Numbered from the stretch's first letter, positions 25,733 to 35,342 are shown. The stretch is 64,000 nt of DNA from Flavobacteriaceae bacterium UBA5544 (GCA_002426755.1 DINI01000019.1:197026-261025), one strand, 5' to 3'. Notes: generated from the letters alone by a model not told the origin. Translations and numbers: made by a program.

Positions 25733-27568
25733 TTATTGATAACCCTCCGCCTGAAGCTTGAATAGTTCGGCATATAATGATTGATTGGACATCAATTGTT
25801 CGTGTGTGCCAATTTCCAGCACTTTGCCTTCATCCAACACCAAAATTCGATCTGCCTGGCGCACTGTACTAAATCTATGCGAAATAATAATACTGGTTTT
25901 TCCTTTTGTAAGACCAATGAACCGCTCAAATACATCACTTTCGGCTTTGGCATCCAACGCAGAAGTTGGTTCATCTAAAATCATTACTTCAGCATCTTTC
26001 ATATAAGCTCGTGCCAAGGCAACTTTTTGCCATTGACCTCCTGAAAGTTCTTGTCCTTTATAGAAACGTTTACCCAATTGTTGGTCGTAGCCTTTTTTTA
26101 ATTCAGAAATCACTTGATTTGCCAAACTCAATTCTGCCGCGGTTTTGATTTTCTCATCGTTGTTCAATTCGTCAATCTCTCCAATGGCTATGTTCTCCCT
26201 GACCGTAAATTCATAGCGATAGAAATCTTGAAATATCACTCCGAAAAATTCTTGATATTCATCTTTTTTGAAACGATTAATATTAATGCCATCCAATAAA
26301 ATTTCACCAGACGTTGGCTCGTAAAAACGTAACAATAGTTTGGTAAGTGTTGTTTTCCCAGCACCATTTTGACCTACAAAGGCCATTTTTTCGCCGACTT
26401 CTATATTAAAACTGACACCTTTAAGAATTTCATGGTCTGAATCTGGATATGAGAAATGAACATTTTTAAATTCAAACCCAGTTTGAATTTTTTCTGGCAA
26501 TGGCATATCCTCTGAATGTTTGGGCTCAATGGATATATCAATGAACTCAAAATAATCTTTAAGGTACAAAGCACTTTCGGTAATACGAGTGAATTTTGAA
26601 AAGAAGTCTTGAAGATTTCGTGTCAATCTATTGAAGGCGCCGGATAAGAATGTCAATTCACCAAGAGTGATGACACCAGAAATGACTCGATAAATGATAA
26701 AGATATAAGCACCATAATAACTCAAGGTCCCCAAAACATTAAATAAAAAGCCTAACGCAGAACGTTTGACCGCCAATTTTTTGTTCAAATCATAATACTC
26801 ATTGGAAAGATTCTTGAATCTGTCAACGATAAAATCTGTCAAACCAAACAGTTTAATTTCCTTGGCTGTTTGATTGTTTGCTCCAATAAATCGTAAATAA
26901 TCCAATTCTCTCCGTTCGGCAGTCCAACCTCTCGCCAACGAATATTGTTGTTGGCTGAACCAAATTTCATTAATAAATGAAGGAATAATACTCAACACCA
27001 ATAAAATGATGAGATAAGGTTCAAAATAAATCAATCCTGCAACCAATGTTGCTATTGAAATTAAACTTTGAACTTCTCCAAGCGCATTGGACATTAAACC
27101 AACGCGACCAGCTGTTTGAATTCTTGCGCGTTCCAATTTATCGTAGAACTCTGAATCTTCCAGAAGACTGATATCAATTTGATTGGTTTTTTTAATGATG
27201 GTAACCGACGATTCTATTGAATAGGCATCACCTAACAAACTGTCCGTTAGCGAAATCGCCCTACTTACCAAATCAGACAGTATGATAAGACCAAATTCAA
27301 TAGCTACATAGGTCCAAAGATGTGTAAGGTCCGAAACTTCAGCTTTGGATTGTAGGATGATTTCATCAATAATGAGTTTACCAATCCAAAGAATGACCAC
27401 TGGCAGCAAGGCTCCAATAAGTCTACAAATGGAAGATAAAAGAAATAGTTTTTTGTTGGTCCTCCAAATTTCCTTGAAGAAACGAGGAATGAACACTAAA
27501 GCACTAAAAGATTTTTTTAAGCTGGTTTTGCTGTCGTCCTTTAATGATTTTGGGGTTTCTCTTGGCAT
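25733..27568 (-). CDS. ABC transporter, fused permease/ATP-binding (exporter type)
   Basis: 611 residues: a six-helix transmembrane domain at about 40-330 and a nucleotide-binding domain at about 360-600 with Walker A GQNGAGKTT, signature LSGGQWQKVALARA, Walker B VMILDEPTSALD and the H-loop IIISHRFSTV. It is a half-transporter that should act as a homodimer, exporting a lipid, peptide or drug; the substrate cannot be told from sequence. It lies 13 bases after the DUF59 gene, in line with the SUF operon. A link to the mitochondrial Atm1 role is tempting but not shown by any motif seen here. Confidence 0.88.
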   Translation of the reverse strand: MPRETPKSLKDDSKTSLKKSFSALVFIPRFFKEIWRTNKKLFLLSSICRLIGALLPVVILWIGKLIIDEIILQSKAEVSDLTHLWTYVAIEFGLIILSDLVSRAISLTDSLLGDAYSIESSVTIIKKTNQIDISLLEDSEFYDKLERARIQTAGRVGLMSNALGEVQSLISIATLVAGLIYFEPYLIILLVLSIIPSFINEIWFSQQQYSLARGWTAERRELDYLRFIGANNQTAKEIKLFGLTDFIVDRFKNLSNEYYDLNKKLAVKRSALGFLFNVLGTLSYYGAYIFIIYRVISGVITLGELTFLSGAFNRLTRNLQDFFSKFTRITESALYLKDYFEFIDISIEPKHSEDMPLPEKIQTGFEFKNVHFSYPDSDHEILKGVSFNIEVGEKMAFVGQNGAGKTTLTKLLLRFYEPTSGEILLDGININRFKKDEYQEFFGVIFQDFYRYEFTVRENIAIGEIDELNNDEKIKTAAELSLANQVISELKKGYDQQLGKRFYKGQELSGGQWQKVALARAYMKDAEVMILDEPTSALDAKAESDVFERFIGLTKGKTSIIISHRFSTVRQADRILVLDEGKVLEIGTHEQLMSNQSLYAELFKLQAEGYQ

Positions 27569-27581
27569 TAAAATTTAGTAA

Positions 27582-27905
27582 TTAAAGCATTCCCAATTCT
27601 AGCTTGGCTTCTTCGCTCATCAGGTCTTGACTCCAAGGCGGGTCGAATGTGATTTCAACTTCGGCAGAATTTACGTCATTAAGGGATTTTACTTTTTCCT
27701 CAACTTCCAACGGTAGTGTTTCTGCAACTGGGCAATTGGGTGTTGTTAAAGTCATTAAAATTTTGACATCATAATCTTCATTCACAAATACATCGTAAAT
27801 GAGGCCAAGTTCATAAATATCTACAGGAATTTCTGGATCGTAAATGGTTTTTAAGACCCTAACTATTTTTTCGCCTAAAGCGTTTGTATCTATTGTGGTA
27901 TCCAT
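27582..27905 (-). CDS. DUF59 / MIP18 family iron-sulfur assembly factor (SufT-like)
   Basis: 107 residues spanning a single DUF59 domain: VRVLKTIYDPEIPVDIYELG, then LMTLTTPNCPVAETLP with the conserved Cys, and VEITFDPPWSQDLMSEEAKL. These proteins take part in iron-sulfur cluster carriage or maturation. It sits 1 base after the sufE stop, which supports that role. Larger SufT proteins have an N-terminal extension that is missing here. Confidence 0.88.
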   Translation of the reverse strand: MDTTIDTNALGEKIVRVLKTIYDPEIPVDIYELGLIYDVFVNEDYDVKILMTLTTPNCPVAETLPLEVEEKVKSLNDVNSAEVEITFDPPWSQDLMSEEAKLELGML

Positions 27906-27906
27906 A

Positions 27907-28329
27907 TTAATTGAGTTGTGTTTGGTATGCTATGGCATACATTTTCAATTGTTTAATCATACTGACCAAACCGTTTGCACGTGTTGGCGATAAGTGTTCT
28001 TTTAAACCGATTTCATCAATAAAAGTTGTATCAGCTTCAATAATATCTTTAGGGCTTTGATCGGAAAACACCCTGATTAAGATGGCAATAATTCCTTTGG
28101 TAATGATGGCATCACTATCTGCAGTAAATACCACTTTGTCATCTTGCATTTCAGCATGTACCCAAACTTTGCTTTGACAACCTTTTATAATATTATTTTC
28201 TGTTTTGAATTGTTCATCAATCAAGGGTAATGTTTTACCTAAATCTATCATATACTGATAGCGTTCTTCCCAATCTTCAAACATTGAAAACTCATCGATG
28301 ATGTCGTTCTGTATCTCTTTAATTGTCAT
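27907..28329 (-). CDS. sufE: SufE family sulfur acceptor
   Basis: 140 residues with the family layout: FEDWEERYQYMIDLGKTLP, the active Cys in IKGCQSKVWVHAE, and LSPTRANGLVSMIKQLK at the C-terminus. SufE takes persulfide from SufS and passes it to the SufBCD scaffold. It is encoded downstream of sufS with two small genes in between, and 1 base before the DUF59 gene. Confidence 0.93.
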   Translation of the reverse strand: MTIKEIQNDIIDEFSMFEDWEERYQYMIDLGKTLPLIDEQFKTENNIIKGCQSKVWVHAEMQDDKVVFTADSDAIITKGIIAILIRVFSDQSPKDIIEADTTFIDEIGLKEHLSPTRANGLVSMIKQLKMYAIAYQTQLN

Positions 28330-28359
28330 TTAGAAATTTTCAACAAAGATAGGGTTTAT

Positions 28360-28842
28360 CTAATTCTTTTGATATGCTTTCCTCATGGATAACACTTTAT
28401 TAACAAGTGCTTCAATCGATTTTGGTGGATGCCCATGGTCAAAACTGTTAGAGGTTGTTTCCAACGTATCTTGAGTGACTGATAATGTCGCAAAAGCAGC
28501 TCCATCGTAATCCCGCATAGAGGTTGGCGCTTCAATCTCTGGCAACGTTGTGATGTCTACAGCCTTCAAAAGGCTCATCAATTCGTCCCAATCTGCTTTT
28601 TGCATTGCATAACTGATTTTTTCCGTTTGATTTCTATCATTGGTAACCGTTAATGAATCTTTTGTGACCCAAATTTTCTCGTAGAAACCTCTTGTAGTTG
28701 CTTGATAACTGATTGTCGTATTCTCTTGCATCACATCTGACGTTTTTTCTGAATGAATAGCTGTAGAAGAATCGCTAGATTTAGTTTGTTCACACTCTTT
28801 ATTCAGCATTAAAATTGGAAGTAAAATGAATAGAAGTTTCAT
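28360..28842 (-). CDS. Hypothetical exported protein in the SUF operon
   Basis: 160 residues, with a short hydrophobic N-terminus (LLFILLPILML) then NKEC; the Glu before Cys is not a normal lipobox, so lipid attachment is doubtful. A Ser/Thr-rich linker (about 20-45) leads to a small domain (TISYQATTRGFYEKIWVTKDS, DYDGAAFATLSVTQD). No family recognised. It lies between the META lipoprotein and sufE on the same strand with gaps of 55 and 30 bases, and so is probably co-transcribed. Confidence 0.7.
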   Translation of the reverse strand: MKLLFILLPILMLNKECEQTKSSDSSTAIHSEKTSDVMQENTTISYQATTRGFYEKIWVTKDSLTVTNDRNQTEKISYAMQKADWDELMSLLKAVDITTLPEIEAPTSMRDYDGAAFATLSVTQDTLETTSNSFDHGHPPKSIEALVNKVLSMRKAYQKN

Positions 28843-28897
28843 CTGTTTATTTTTAGTTGTTTATTTAAAGAATAACAAAAACGAGGCCAAAACAGAT

Positions 28898-29551
28898 TTA
28901 TTCTCTCTCAACCATATATGTGCATTCCATGATAACTGATTGATCAGAACTCATCAGTTTTAATTGGTCGTTCTCAATTTTGTAAGATGTCACTTCATTA
29001 AGAGTTTCTAAAAATAATTGTTCCGTTTCCATACTTTTGCAAGCCATTTTGGTTGATCCAACGGTATTGACTTTAAAACTATTATTTTCAATCACCACAT
29101 TGCCGAAGTATTTGTTACAACTTGTACTGCCTATTATCTGTCCTTGAGGCATTGTTAAAGTAATCGTGGGATTCCTTTCAAATGAGGTCTTATCCTTAAT
29201 TTTTACTACCAGCCATGATCCTTTAACTAAACTTACGGGTGTTTTGGTTTTTTCAAGAACCTCTATCAAAATGTATTTTTCCGAAGATGCATCGGCGGGT
29301 GGGTTTTCAATTTTAGAAACTTCTACTTTTAATTTGTAGCTATAGCCCGATTGATAATCAAACCCCTCTATGTCGCTATAAAAATAAGACCACTCATCAT
29401 CTTCATTCTCCTTTATTTGAAGGCATTTTTGCGGTGCAACACCACTACAATCGACCTTTGTATCTGCAACATATATAATTTTCACATTGTCTTTGCTGCA
29501 TGAAAAAAATGCTACAAAGCATAAAGACAAAAGGATAAATTTTGAATTCAT
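28898..29551 (-). CDS. DUF4377 and META (HslJ-like) domain lipoprotein
   Basis: 217 residues with a lipoprotein signal (CFVAFFSC). About residues 25-100 match DUF4377 (CLQIKENEDDEWSYFYSDIEGF, SGYSYKLKVEV), and about 105-210 match a META/HslJ domain (SWLVVKI, GSTSCNKYFGNV, TKMACKSMETEQLFLETL). META proteins are cell-envelope proteins linked to heat or antibiotic stress in other bacteria. It follows sufS by 36 bases. Its link to iron-sulfur assembly is unclear. Confidence 0.82.
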   Translation of the reverse strand: MNSKFILLSLCFVAFFSCSKDNVKIIYVADTKVDCSGVAPQKCLQIKENEDDEWSYFYSDIEGFDYQSGYSYKLKVEVSKIENPPADASSEKYILIEVLEKTKTPVSLVKGSWLVVKIKDKTSFERNPTITLTMPQGQIIGSTSCNKYFGNVVIENNSFKVNTVGSTKMACKSMETEQLFLETLNEVTSYKIENDQLKLMSSDQSVIMECTYMVERE

Positions 29552-29587
29552 TTTTAAATAATAAATTGATAGGTAAATATAGTCAAT

Positions 29588-30805
29588 TTAAGACAACATC
29601 ATCTTTGCTTTTTTCACAGCTTCTACAAAGATATCGACTTCTTGTCTTGTATTGTAAAATGCAAAAGACGCCCTGACTGTTCCTGGAATTTTATAAAAAT
29701 CCATAATAGGTTGAGCGCAATGATGACCTGTTCTTACAGCGATACCCATTTTATCAAGAATAGTTCCTACATCATAGGGATGAACATTTTCTAAATTAAA
29801 AGAAATAACAGAAGTCTTGTTTTTAGCTGTACCGTAAATTCTTAAACCATCTATTTCGAGCAGTTTTTTTGTAGCATATTCCAAAAGTTCATGCTCGTAT
29901 TTGGCAATGGAATCAAAACCTATATGGTTCATATAATCTATTGCTGCCCCAAAAGCAATACCTCCGCAGATGTTAGGTGTTCCAGCTTCAAATTTGTGCG
30001 GCAAATCGGCATAAGTTGTTTTCTCAAAAGTCACTTCCGCAATCATCTCCCCTCCGCCTTGGTAAGGTGGCAGTTTTCGTAACCATTCTTCCTTTCCGTA
30101 GAGCATTCCAACGCCTGTGGGACCACACATTTTGTGTGCAGAGGCAACATAAAAATCAACATTCAAAGCTTGTAAGTCTGGTTTAAGGTGTGGACAAGCT
30201 TGTGCACCATCTACTAGTACAGCCGCTCCAAAGTGGTGCGCTTTTTTGATGATGTCTTCAATTGGGTTGATCGTTCCCAGTGCATTGGAAATATGATTTA
30301 CAAACACCAATTTCGTTTTGTCAGAAAGCAATTTATCATATTCGGACATCACCAACTCACCTTCTTCATTCATTGGAATGACCTTAAGAGTTGCTCCGCT
30401 TCGCTCGCATAACATTTGCCAAGGCACAATATTGCTATGGTGCTCCAATGCCGAAACGATAACTTCATCTCCCTTTTTTAGAAAAGATGAAAAACCATTC
30501 GCCACTAAATTGATGCCGTGGGTGGTTCCTGAAGTTAAGATAATTTCGTGATTGTGTTTGGCGTTGAAATGAGCCTGAATTGTATGTCTGGCATGTTCAT
30601 ACTTGTCTGTGGCCTCCTGACTCAATGCGTGCACACCTCTATGTATATTCGCATTATAGTTGGAGTAATAATCTACAATAACATTAATGACCTGTTGCGG
30701 TGTTTGCGAGGTTGCAGCATTGTCTAGATATATCAAAGGCTTACCGTTTACTTTACGTGAAAGTATTGGGAAATCTTTTCTAATTTCATCAACTTTAAAT
30801 GCCAT
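29588..30805 (-). CDS. sufS: Cysteine desulfurase SufS
   Basis: 405 residues, full length for class II desulfurases. Pyridoxal phosphate binding is shown by LTSGTTHGINLVA, EHHSNIVPW, VDGAQ and the lysine in SAHKMCGPTGVG; the active Cys lies in VRTGHHCAQP. It removes sulfur from cysteine to make a persulfide for SufE. It starts 17 bases after sufD. Confidence 0.95.
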   Translation of the reverse strand: MAFKVDEIRKDFPILSRKVNGKPLIYLDNAATSQTPQQVINVIVDYYSNYNANIHRGVHALSQEATDKYEHARHTIQAHFNAKHNHEIILTSGTTHGINLVANGFSSFLKKGDEVIVSALEHHSNIVPWQMLCERSGATLKVIPMNEEGELVMSEYDKLLSDKTKLVFVNHISNALGTINPIEDIIKKAHHFGAAVLVDGAQACPHLKPDLQALNVDFYVASAHKMCGPTGVGMLYGKEEWLRKLPPYQGGGEMIAEVTFEKTTYADLPHKFEAGTPNICGGIAFGAAIDYMNHIGFDSIAKYEHELLEYATKKLLEIDGLRIYGTAKNKTSVISFNLENVHPYDVGTILDKMGIAVRTGHHCAQPIMDFYKIPGTVRASFAFYNTRQEVDIFVEAVKKAKMMLS

Positions 30806-30822
30806 AAACTTTAAAAGAAATT

Positions 30823-32136
30823 TTATAAATCAAACCCAATATTCACCCCCAATTTAGTGGCGATAATCTTGGTAATGCGTTGTTTGATTTCAGGGATTTT
30901 TACCGAATTCAACACATTATTACTAAATGCATACATCAATAAGGCCTTGGCTTCCTTTTCTGGAATACCACGTGAACGCATATAGAACATAGCACTTTCA
31001 TCCAATTGGCCAATGGTACAACCATGAGAGCATTTTACATCATCAGCAAAAATCTCTAATTGTGGTTTGGTATTGATGCTGGCTTTATCACTCAACAAAA
31101 TATTATTATTGGCTTGGAAAGCATTTGTTTTTTGTGCCTCTTTGTTAACCACCACTTTTCCATTGAAAACGCCAGTTGCAGTGTCGCCAAAAATACCTTT
31201 GTAGTCTTGATGGCTCTCGCAATTTGGCTCAATGTGATGAACAAGCGTATTGTGATCTACATGTTGCTTGTTGCCAATAATGGTTACTCCTTTTAATGTT
31301 GAATCGATACGTTCTCCATTTTGATAAAAATTCAGATTGTTTCGAGTCAATTTACCGCCGAATGAAAATGTATGCACCGATGCCACACTTTCCTGCTTTT
31401 GATTGATGAAGGTGTTGTCAATCAATGAAGCATTTTCATTGTCATTTTGAATTTTATAATAATCGACTATTGAACGTTTATTGGCATAAATTTCAGTAAC
31501 ACTGTTTGTCAATACAGGGTTATCTGTCAAACTTTGGTGGCGTTCGATAATCTGAACATGAGAATTTTCATCCACAACAATCAAATTGCGTGGCTGCAAC
31601 ATCAGGGCCGCCTCGCTGCCGGTTGAAAAATGAACAATCTGTATTGGTTTTGCTACCAATTTATTTTTTGGAATATGAATGTAGGCGCCTTCACAAGAAA
31701 AAGCTGTATTCAAAGATGTAAAACTATCCTTGGAAGCAATCTTGTTGAAATAATTCTCAATTAGAACGCTGTATTTTGGCTTGTTTAATGCAGACGACAT
31801 TAAACATACATCAATACCATCGTGTGTGGTTTGTGATAAGTGTGACGAGTACTTTCCGTCGATAAAAACTATCTTATAGGTGTCTATATCGTGAATGAAA
31901 TACTTTTTAACATCGTTGTACTCAATGGCATTTTCATGTTTAGGGAATACACTATAATCATGTTTTAACACATTATTTAAGGATGTGTATTTCCAAGCTT
32001 CATCTCGTTTTGTTGGAAACCCATTGGTTTCAAATACTTTAATCGCCTGGCTTCTAATATCGTGTACGGGCAAATCGACATCCATTAAATTTTCGAATGC
32101 CATGAAGGATGATATGAGTTTTTCTTTTAAATCCAT
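30823..32136 (-). CDS. sufD: Fe-S cluster assembly protein SufD
   Basis: 437 residues; the beta-helix core shows CEGAYIHIPKNK, the HVDHNTLVHHIEPNCESHQ region, DVKCSHGCTIGQLD and the SRGIPEKEAKALLMYAF C-terminal helix typical of SufD. It forms the scaffold complex with SufB and SufC. A 72-base gap holding an inverted repeat (32143-32186) separates it from sufC. Confidence 0.95.
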   Translation of the reverse strand: MDLKEKLISSFMAFENLMDVDLPVHDIRSQAIKVFETNGFPTKRDEAWKYTSLNNVLKHDYSVFPKHENAIEYNDVKKYFIHDIDTYKIVFIDGKYSSHLSQTTHDGIDVCLMSSALNKPKYSVLIENYFNKIASKDSFTSLNTAFSCEGAYIHIPKNKLVAKPIQIVHFSTGSEAALMLQPRNLIVVDENSHVQIIERHQSLTDNPVLTNSVTEIYANKRSIVDYYKIQNDNENASLIDNTFINQKQESVASVHTFSFGGKLTRNNLNFYQNGERIDSTLKGVTIIGNKQHVDHNTLVHHIEPNCESHQDYKGIFGDTATGVFNGKVVVNKEAQKTNAFQANNNILLSDKASINTKPQLEIFADDVKCSHGCTIGQLDESAMFYMRSRGIPEKEAKALLMYAFSNNVLNSVKIPEIKQRITKIIATKLGVNIGFDL

Positions 32137-32142
32137 TTTCTT

Positions 32143-32186
32143 CAGTTTTCAATTACAGTCACAGTAAACAGTGCTACTGAAAACTG
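32143..32186. repeat. Inverted repeat with 7-base rhythm between sufC and sufD
   Basis: CAGTTTTCA (32143-32151) and TGAAAACTG (32178-32186) are exact reverse complements; the 26 bases between hold further CAGT/ACAGT elements. Read on the minus strand, units such as TTGCAGT, TTTCAGT, AGCACTG and TTTACTG follow at 7-base steps. It may shape the sufC-sufD transcript. Confidence 0.55.
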
Positions 32187-32208
32187 CAACCGCCATTGTA
32201 TACTTAAT

Positions 32209-32961
32209 TTAGGCGTTTACTTCTTCTTTAATCCAATCGTAACCTTTTTCTTCAAGTTCGTGGGCCAATTCTTTTCCGCCGGATTTTACGATACGTCCAT
32301 CATAGAGTACGTGTACAAAATCGGGAACGATATAATCCAAAAGTCTTTGGTAATGCGTAATAACAATGACTGCGTTATCCTTGTTTTTTAATTTATTCAC
32401 GCCATTTGCAACGATTCGTAAGGCATCGATATCCAAACCTGAATCGGTTTCATCAAGAATTGCCAATTTAGGTTCCAGCATCGCCATTTGGAAAATTTCA
32501 TTGCGCTTTTTTTCACCTCCTGAAAATCCTTCATTGAGTGAACGCGATAAGAATTTACGGTCAATTTCCAACAGTTCAGATTTTTCGCGTATCATTTTCA
32601 ACATTTCGTTGGCTGGCATATCTGGCAACCCTTTGGCTTTTCGCGTCTCATTGATGGCTGTTTTCATAAAGTTGGTGACACTTACGCCAGGAATTTCTAT
32701 CGGATATTGAAATGACAAAAAGATACCTCTGTGGGCACGCTCTTCGGCCGCTAATTCGTCAATGTTCTCATCATTCAATAAAATTTCTCCTTCGCTAACG
32801 TCATATTCTTCTTTGCCAGCAATTACAGAAGCGAGTGTACTCTTACCCGAACCATTTGGTCCCATAATGGCATGAACTTCGCCTGCTCTAACTTCTAAAT
32901 TGATGCCTCTTAAAATGGATTTATCTTCAACACTTGCGTGTAAATTATTGATTTTCAGCAT
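32209..32961 (-). CDS. sufC: Fe-S cluster assembly ATPase SufC
   Basis: 250 residues, an ABC-type ATPase without membrane segments: Walker [10 protein letters not shown], signature [11 protein letters not shown], Walker [13 protein letters not shown] and the switch His in [11 protein letters not shown]. It powers the SufBCD scaffold. Its start overlaps the end of the small lipoprotein gene by 17 bases, which indicates coupled translation. Confidence 0.96.
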   Translation of the reverse strand: MLKINNLHASVEDKSILRGINLEVRAGEVHAIMGPNGSGKSTLASVIAGKEEYDVSEGEILLNDENIDELAAEERAHRGIFLSFQYPIEIPGVSVTNFMKTAINETRKAKGLPDMPANEMLKMIREKSELLEIDRKFLSRSLNEGFSGGEKKRNEIFQMAMLEPKLAILDETDSGLDIDALRIVANGVNKLKNKDNAVIVITHYQRLLDYIVPDFVHVLYDGRIVKSGGKELAHELEEKGYDWIKEEVNA

Positions 32962-33355
32962 TGTCTTCTTTTCCTAATTTTATAATATTATTGTTCTTGG
33001 GATTTGATTTTGAAACTTTGACAATTTCAAAAATTTCAATTCTATTTTCCCAACCTTCTTCATTTTCGGGTTTTTTGGATACTTTCACTTTTAAAGTCAC
33101 GGCTACTTCATCAGATGCTTCCGTTTTTAAGGGTTCCGACTGAATAATTAAATCTTCGAGCATTTCGTTTGGAACCACACCGTACAATTCGCTTTTGGTT
33201 TGAAAAACTGCTGCATCATCATAATACATAAAGTTTCCGGATATTTCTTGTACGTTATCTGGAGTTTCAGAATTTGTCGCATCCGTATTTTTTGCATCGT
33301 TTTTACAGCCAATTAATGCTGTGGTCATAAACAACAATAAACATATTTTTCTCAT
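32945..33355 (-). CDS. Small lipoprotein between sufB and sufC
   Basis: 136 residues with a good lipoprotein signal (TTALIGC, Cys16). After an acidic Asn/Thr-rich linker comes a domain starting [20 protein letters not shown], which resembles the C-terminal part of NlpE-like lipoproteins, then [21 protein letters not shown]. No firm family assignment. It starts 3 bases after the sufB stop and overlaps sufC by 17 bases, so it is a true operon member. An envelope protein in the middle of a cytoplasmic iron-sulfur operon is unusual. Confidence 0.8.
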   Translation of the reverse strand: MRKICLLLFMTTALIGCKNDAKNTDATNSETPDNVQEISGNFMYYDDAAVFQTKSELYGVVPNEMLEDLIIQSEPLKTEASDEVAVTLKVKVSKKPENEEGWENRIEIFEIVKVSKSNPKNNNIIKLGKEDNAENQ

Positions 33356-33358
33356 AAC

Positions 33359-34807
33359 TTATCCTACTGAACCTTCTAAACTTATTTCCAATAATTTTTG
33401 TGCTTCCACTGCAAATTCCATCGGTAATTTATTCAACACTTCTTTACTAAATCCGTTGACGATTAACGCTATGGCTTTTTCTGTATCGATACCTCGTTGG
33501 TTGCAATAGAAAATTTGGTCTTCCCCGATTTTACTCGTTGTTGCTTCGTGTTCTATTTTTGCAGTCTTATTCTTTGCTTCGATGTATGGAAATGTATGTG
33601 CACCACATTCATTCCCCATCAATAAACTGTCGCATTGCGAAAAGTTACGTGCATTGTCAGCCCTTGAACTTATTTGAACCAATCCGCGATACGAATTCTG
33701 TGATTTTCCTGCTGAAATACCTTTAGATATGATGGTTGATTTGGTGTTTTTTCCCAAATGAATCATTTTCGTTCCGGTATCAGCCTGTTGATAATTATTG
33801 GTGACCGCAATGGAATAAAATTCACCAACTGAATTATCTCCTTTCAAGATACAACTTGGATATTTCCAAGTAATTGCAGAACCTGTTTCTACTTGTGTCC
33901 AAGAGATTTTTGCGTTCTTTTCACACAAACCTCTTTTGGTCACGAAATTGTAGACACCACCCTTACCTTCTGAATTTCCTGGATACCAGTTTTGAACAGT
34001 TGAGTATTTTATTTCTGCATCATCCAAAGCAATCAATTCCACAACCGCGGCGTGCAATTGGTTTTCATCGCGACTTGGTGCTGTACAACCTTCCAAATAG
34101 CTCACATAACTGCCTTCATCAGCAATCACGAGGGTTCTTTCAAATTGTCCTGTTCCCGCCTGATTGATACGGAAATAGGTAGACAACTCCATTGGGCATC
34201 GCACTCCTTTTGGAATGTAGCAAAAACTACCATCACTAAACACTGCAGAATTTAGAGCTGCGTAAAAATTATCTTTTTGAGGTACGACGGTACCAATATA
34301 TTTTTTGACCAATTCTGGATATTCACGAATGGCTTCACTGATGGAGCAAAAAATAATGCCTTTTTCGTTTAATGTTTTCTTAAAAGTAGTTGCAACGGAA
34401 ACAGAGTCAATAACTACGTCCATCGCAACTCCAGCCAATTTTTTCTGCTCATCCAAAGAAATTCCAAGTTTTTTAAAGGTTTCCAATAATTCTGGGTCCA
34501 CCTCATCTAAACTGTCATATTTTGGTTTGCTGTTTGGTGCCGAATAATAGGAAATTGCTTGAAAATCGGGCTTCACATATTGAACGTTTGCCCATTCTGG
34601 TTCGATCATTTCTTTCCATGCACGGAACGATTCGAGTCTCCAATCCGTCATCCATTGAGGTTCTTCCTTCTTTAAAGAAATGGCCTTGACGATGTCTTCA
34701 TTTAAACCAATAGGGAATGTATCTGATTCAATATCAGTGTAGAAACCATATTCGTATTCCTTGGTTTTTAATTCTTCCCTTAAATCGTCTTCGGTATATT
34801 TATTCAT
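33359..34807 (-). CDS. sufB: Fe-S cluster assembly protein SufB
   Basis: 482 residues, normal length, with [24 protein letters not shown] conserved blocks (seen here as [17 protein letters not shown]), [39 protein letters not shown], the [10 protein letters not shown] and [20 protein letters not shown] regions, and the conserved Cys in SQCDSLL. It is the main scaffold of the SUF complex. It lies 27 bases after the IscA/SufA gene. Confidence 0.96.
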   Translation of the reverse strand: MNKYTEDDLREELKTKEYEYGFYTDIESDTFPIGLNEDIVKAISLKKEEPQWMTDWRLESFRAWKEMIEPEWANVQYVKPDFQAISYYSAPNSKPKYDSLDEVDPELLETFKKLGISLDEQKKLAGVAMDVVIDSVSVATTFKKTLNEKGIIFCSISEAIREYPELVKKYIGTVVPQKDNFYAALNSAVFSDGSFCYIPKGVRCPMELSTYFRINQAGTGQFERTLVIADEGSYVSYLEGCTAPSRDENQLHAAVVELIALDDAEIKYSTVQNWYPGNSEGKGGVYNFVTKRGLCEKNAKISWTQVETGSAITWKYPSCILKGDNSVGEFYSIAVTNNYQQADTGTKMIHLGKNTKSTIISKGISAGKSQNSYRGLVQISSRADNARNFSQCDSLLMGNECGAHTFPYIEAKNKTAKIEHEATTSKIGEDQIFYCNQRGIDTEKAIALIVNGFSKEVLNKLPMEFAVEAQKLLEISLEGSVG

Positions 34808-34834
34808 CAGTATTCTGTCTTCAGTATGTGGTCA
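34808..34834. repeat. Short 7-base repeat filling the sufA-sufB gap
   Basis: Read on the minus strand the gap reads TGACCAC, ATACTGA, AGACAGA, ATACTG and then the sufB ATG, whose A completes the last unit. Only three similar units are present, so chance cannot be ruled out. Confidence 0.35.
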
Positions 34835-35164
34835 TTAAAGAGAAAAGGATTCTCCACAGCCACAAGTTCTATTTGCATTTGGGTTATTAAAGACAAAGCC
34901 AGCTCCATTAAGGCCTCCCGAATATTCAAGAGTGGTTCCGATAAGATATAAAAAGCTTTTTTTGTCAACGATAATCTTTACGCCATTATCTTCAAAAACC
35001 TTGTCATCTTCTTGTTGTATTTTATCAAATTTTAAATCATAAGACAATCCTGAACAACCACCACTTTTTACTCCAACGCGCACGAAGTCGGTGGTAGAGT
35101 TAAAGCCATCTTCGTTCATAAGCTCAACGACTTTCTTTTTAGCTGTTTCTGAAACTTTAATCAT
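34835..35164 (-). CDS. sufA: HesB/IscA (SufA) family iron-sulfur carrier
   Basis: 109 residues from the ATG at 35164. The frame is open further upstream to 35272, but the family N-terminus (MIKVSETAKKKVVELM) and a promoter box at 35197-35204 fix this start. The three cluster-binding cysteines are in GVKSGGCSGLSY and RTCGCGESF. It carries or transfers iron-sulfur clusters and opens the SUF operon. Confidence 0.93.
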   Translation of the reverse strand: MIKVSETAKKKVVELMNEDGFNSTTDFVRVGVKSGGCSGLSYDLKFDKIQQEDDKVFEDNGVKIIVDKKSFLYLIGTTLEYSGGLNGAGFVFNNPNANRTCGCGESFSL

Positions 35165-35196
35165 ATAACAATGTAGATTAGGTCTAAATAAGATTG

Positions 35197-35204
35197 CAAA
35201 TATA
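35197..35204 (-). promoter_or_regulatory. -7 box (TATATTTG) of the SUF operon
   Basis: Exact reverse-strand match to TAnnTTTG, 32 bases before the sufA start. No clear TTG at -33. It lies inside the upstream extension of the open frame, supporting the later start. Confidence 0.5.
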
Positions 35205-35305
35205 CGATTTAAGTCCTGTTTTTCCATAGAACCTAACATTATATTAGCAAATAGATTGATAGGTTTTGCCAATCAGATTTGAAATGGAATTAAATATGGA
35301 ATCCA

Positions 35306-35338
35306 TTGATCAAATTCTTTTCATTATTGATAAATTTG
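35306..35338 (+). promoter_or_regulatory. Complete promoter of thiL, apparently leaderless
   Basis: TTG at 35306-35308, a 22-base spacer and TAAATTTG at 35331-35338 match both Bacteroidota promoter elements. The -7 box ends only 4 bases before the ATG at 35343, so transcription should begin at or within a few bases of the start codon. Confidence 0.65.
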
Positions 35339-35342
35339 CATC

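Noticed and set aside
28360..28842. Lipoprotein call for the unknown gene before sufE
   Set aside because: The sequence before Cys is LNKEC; Glu at -1 does not fit a lipobox, so only export was suggested.
35165..35272. Longer N-terminus for the IscA/SufA protein
   Set aside because: The extension contains a promoter box and does not resemble the family; the ATG at 35164 gives the usual N-terminus.
35281..35342. TPP riboswitch before thiL
   Set aside because: The promoter ends 4 bases before the ATG, leaving no room for a leader.
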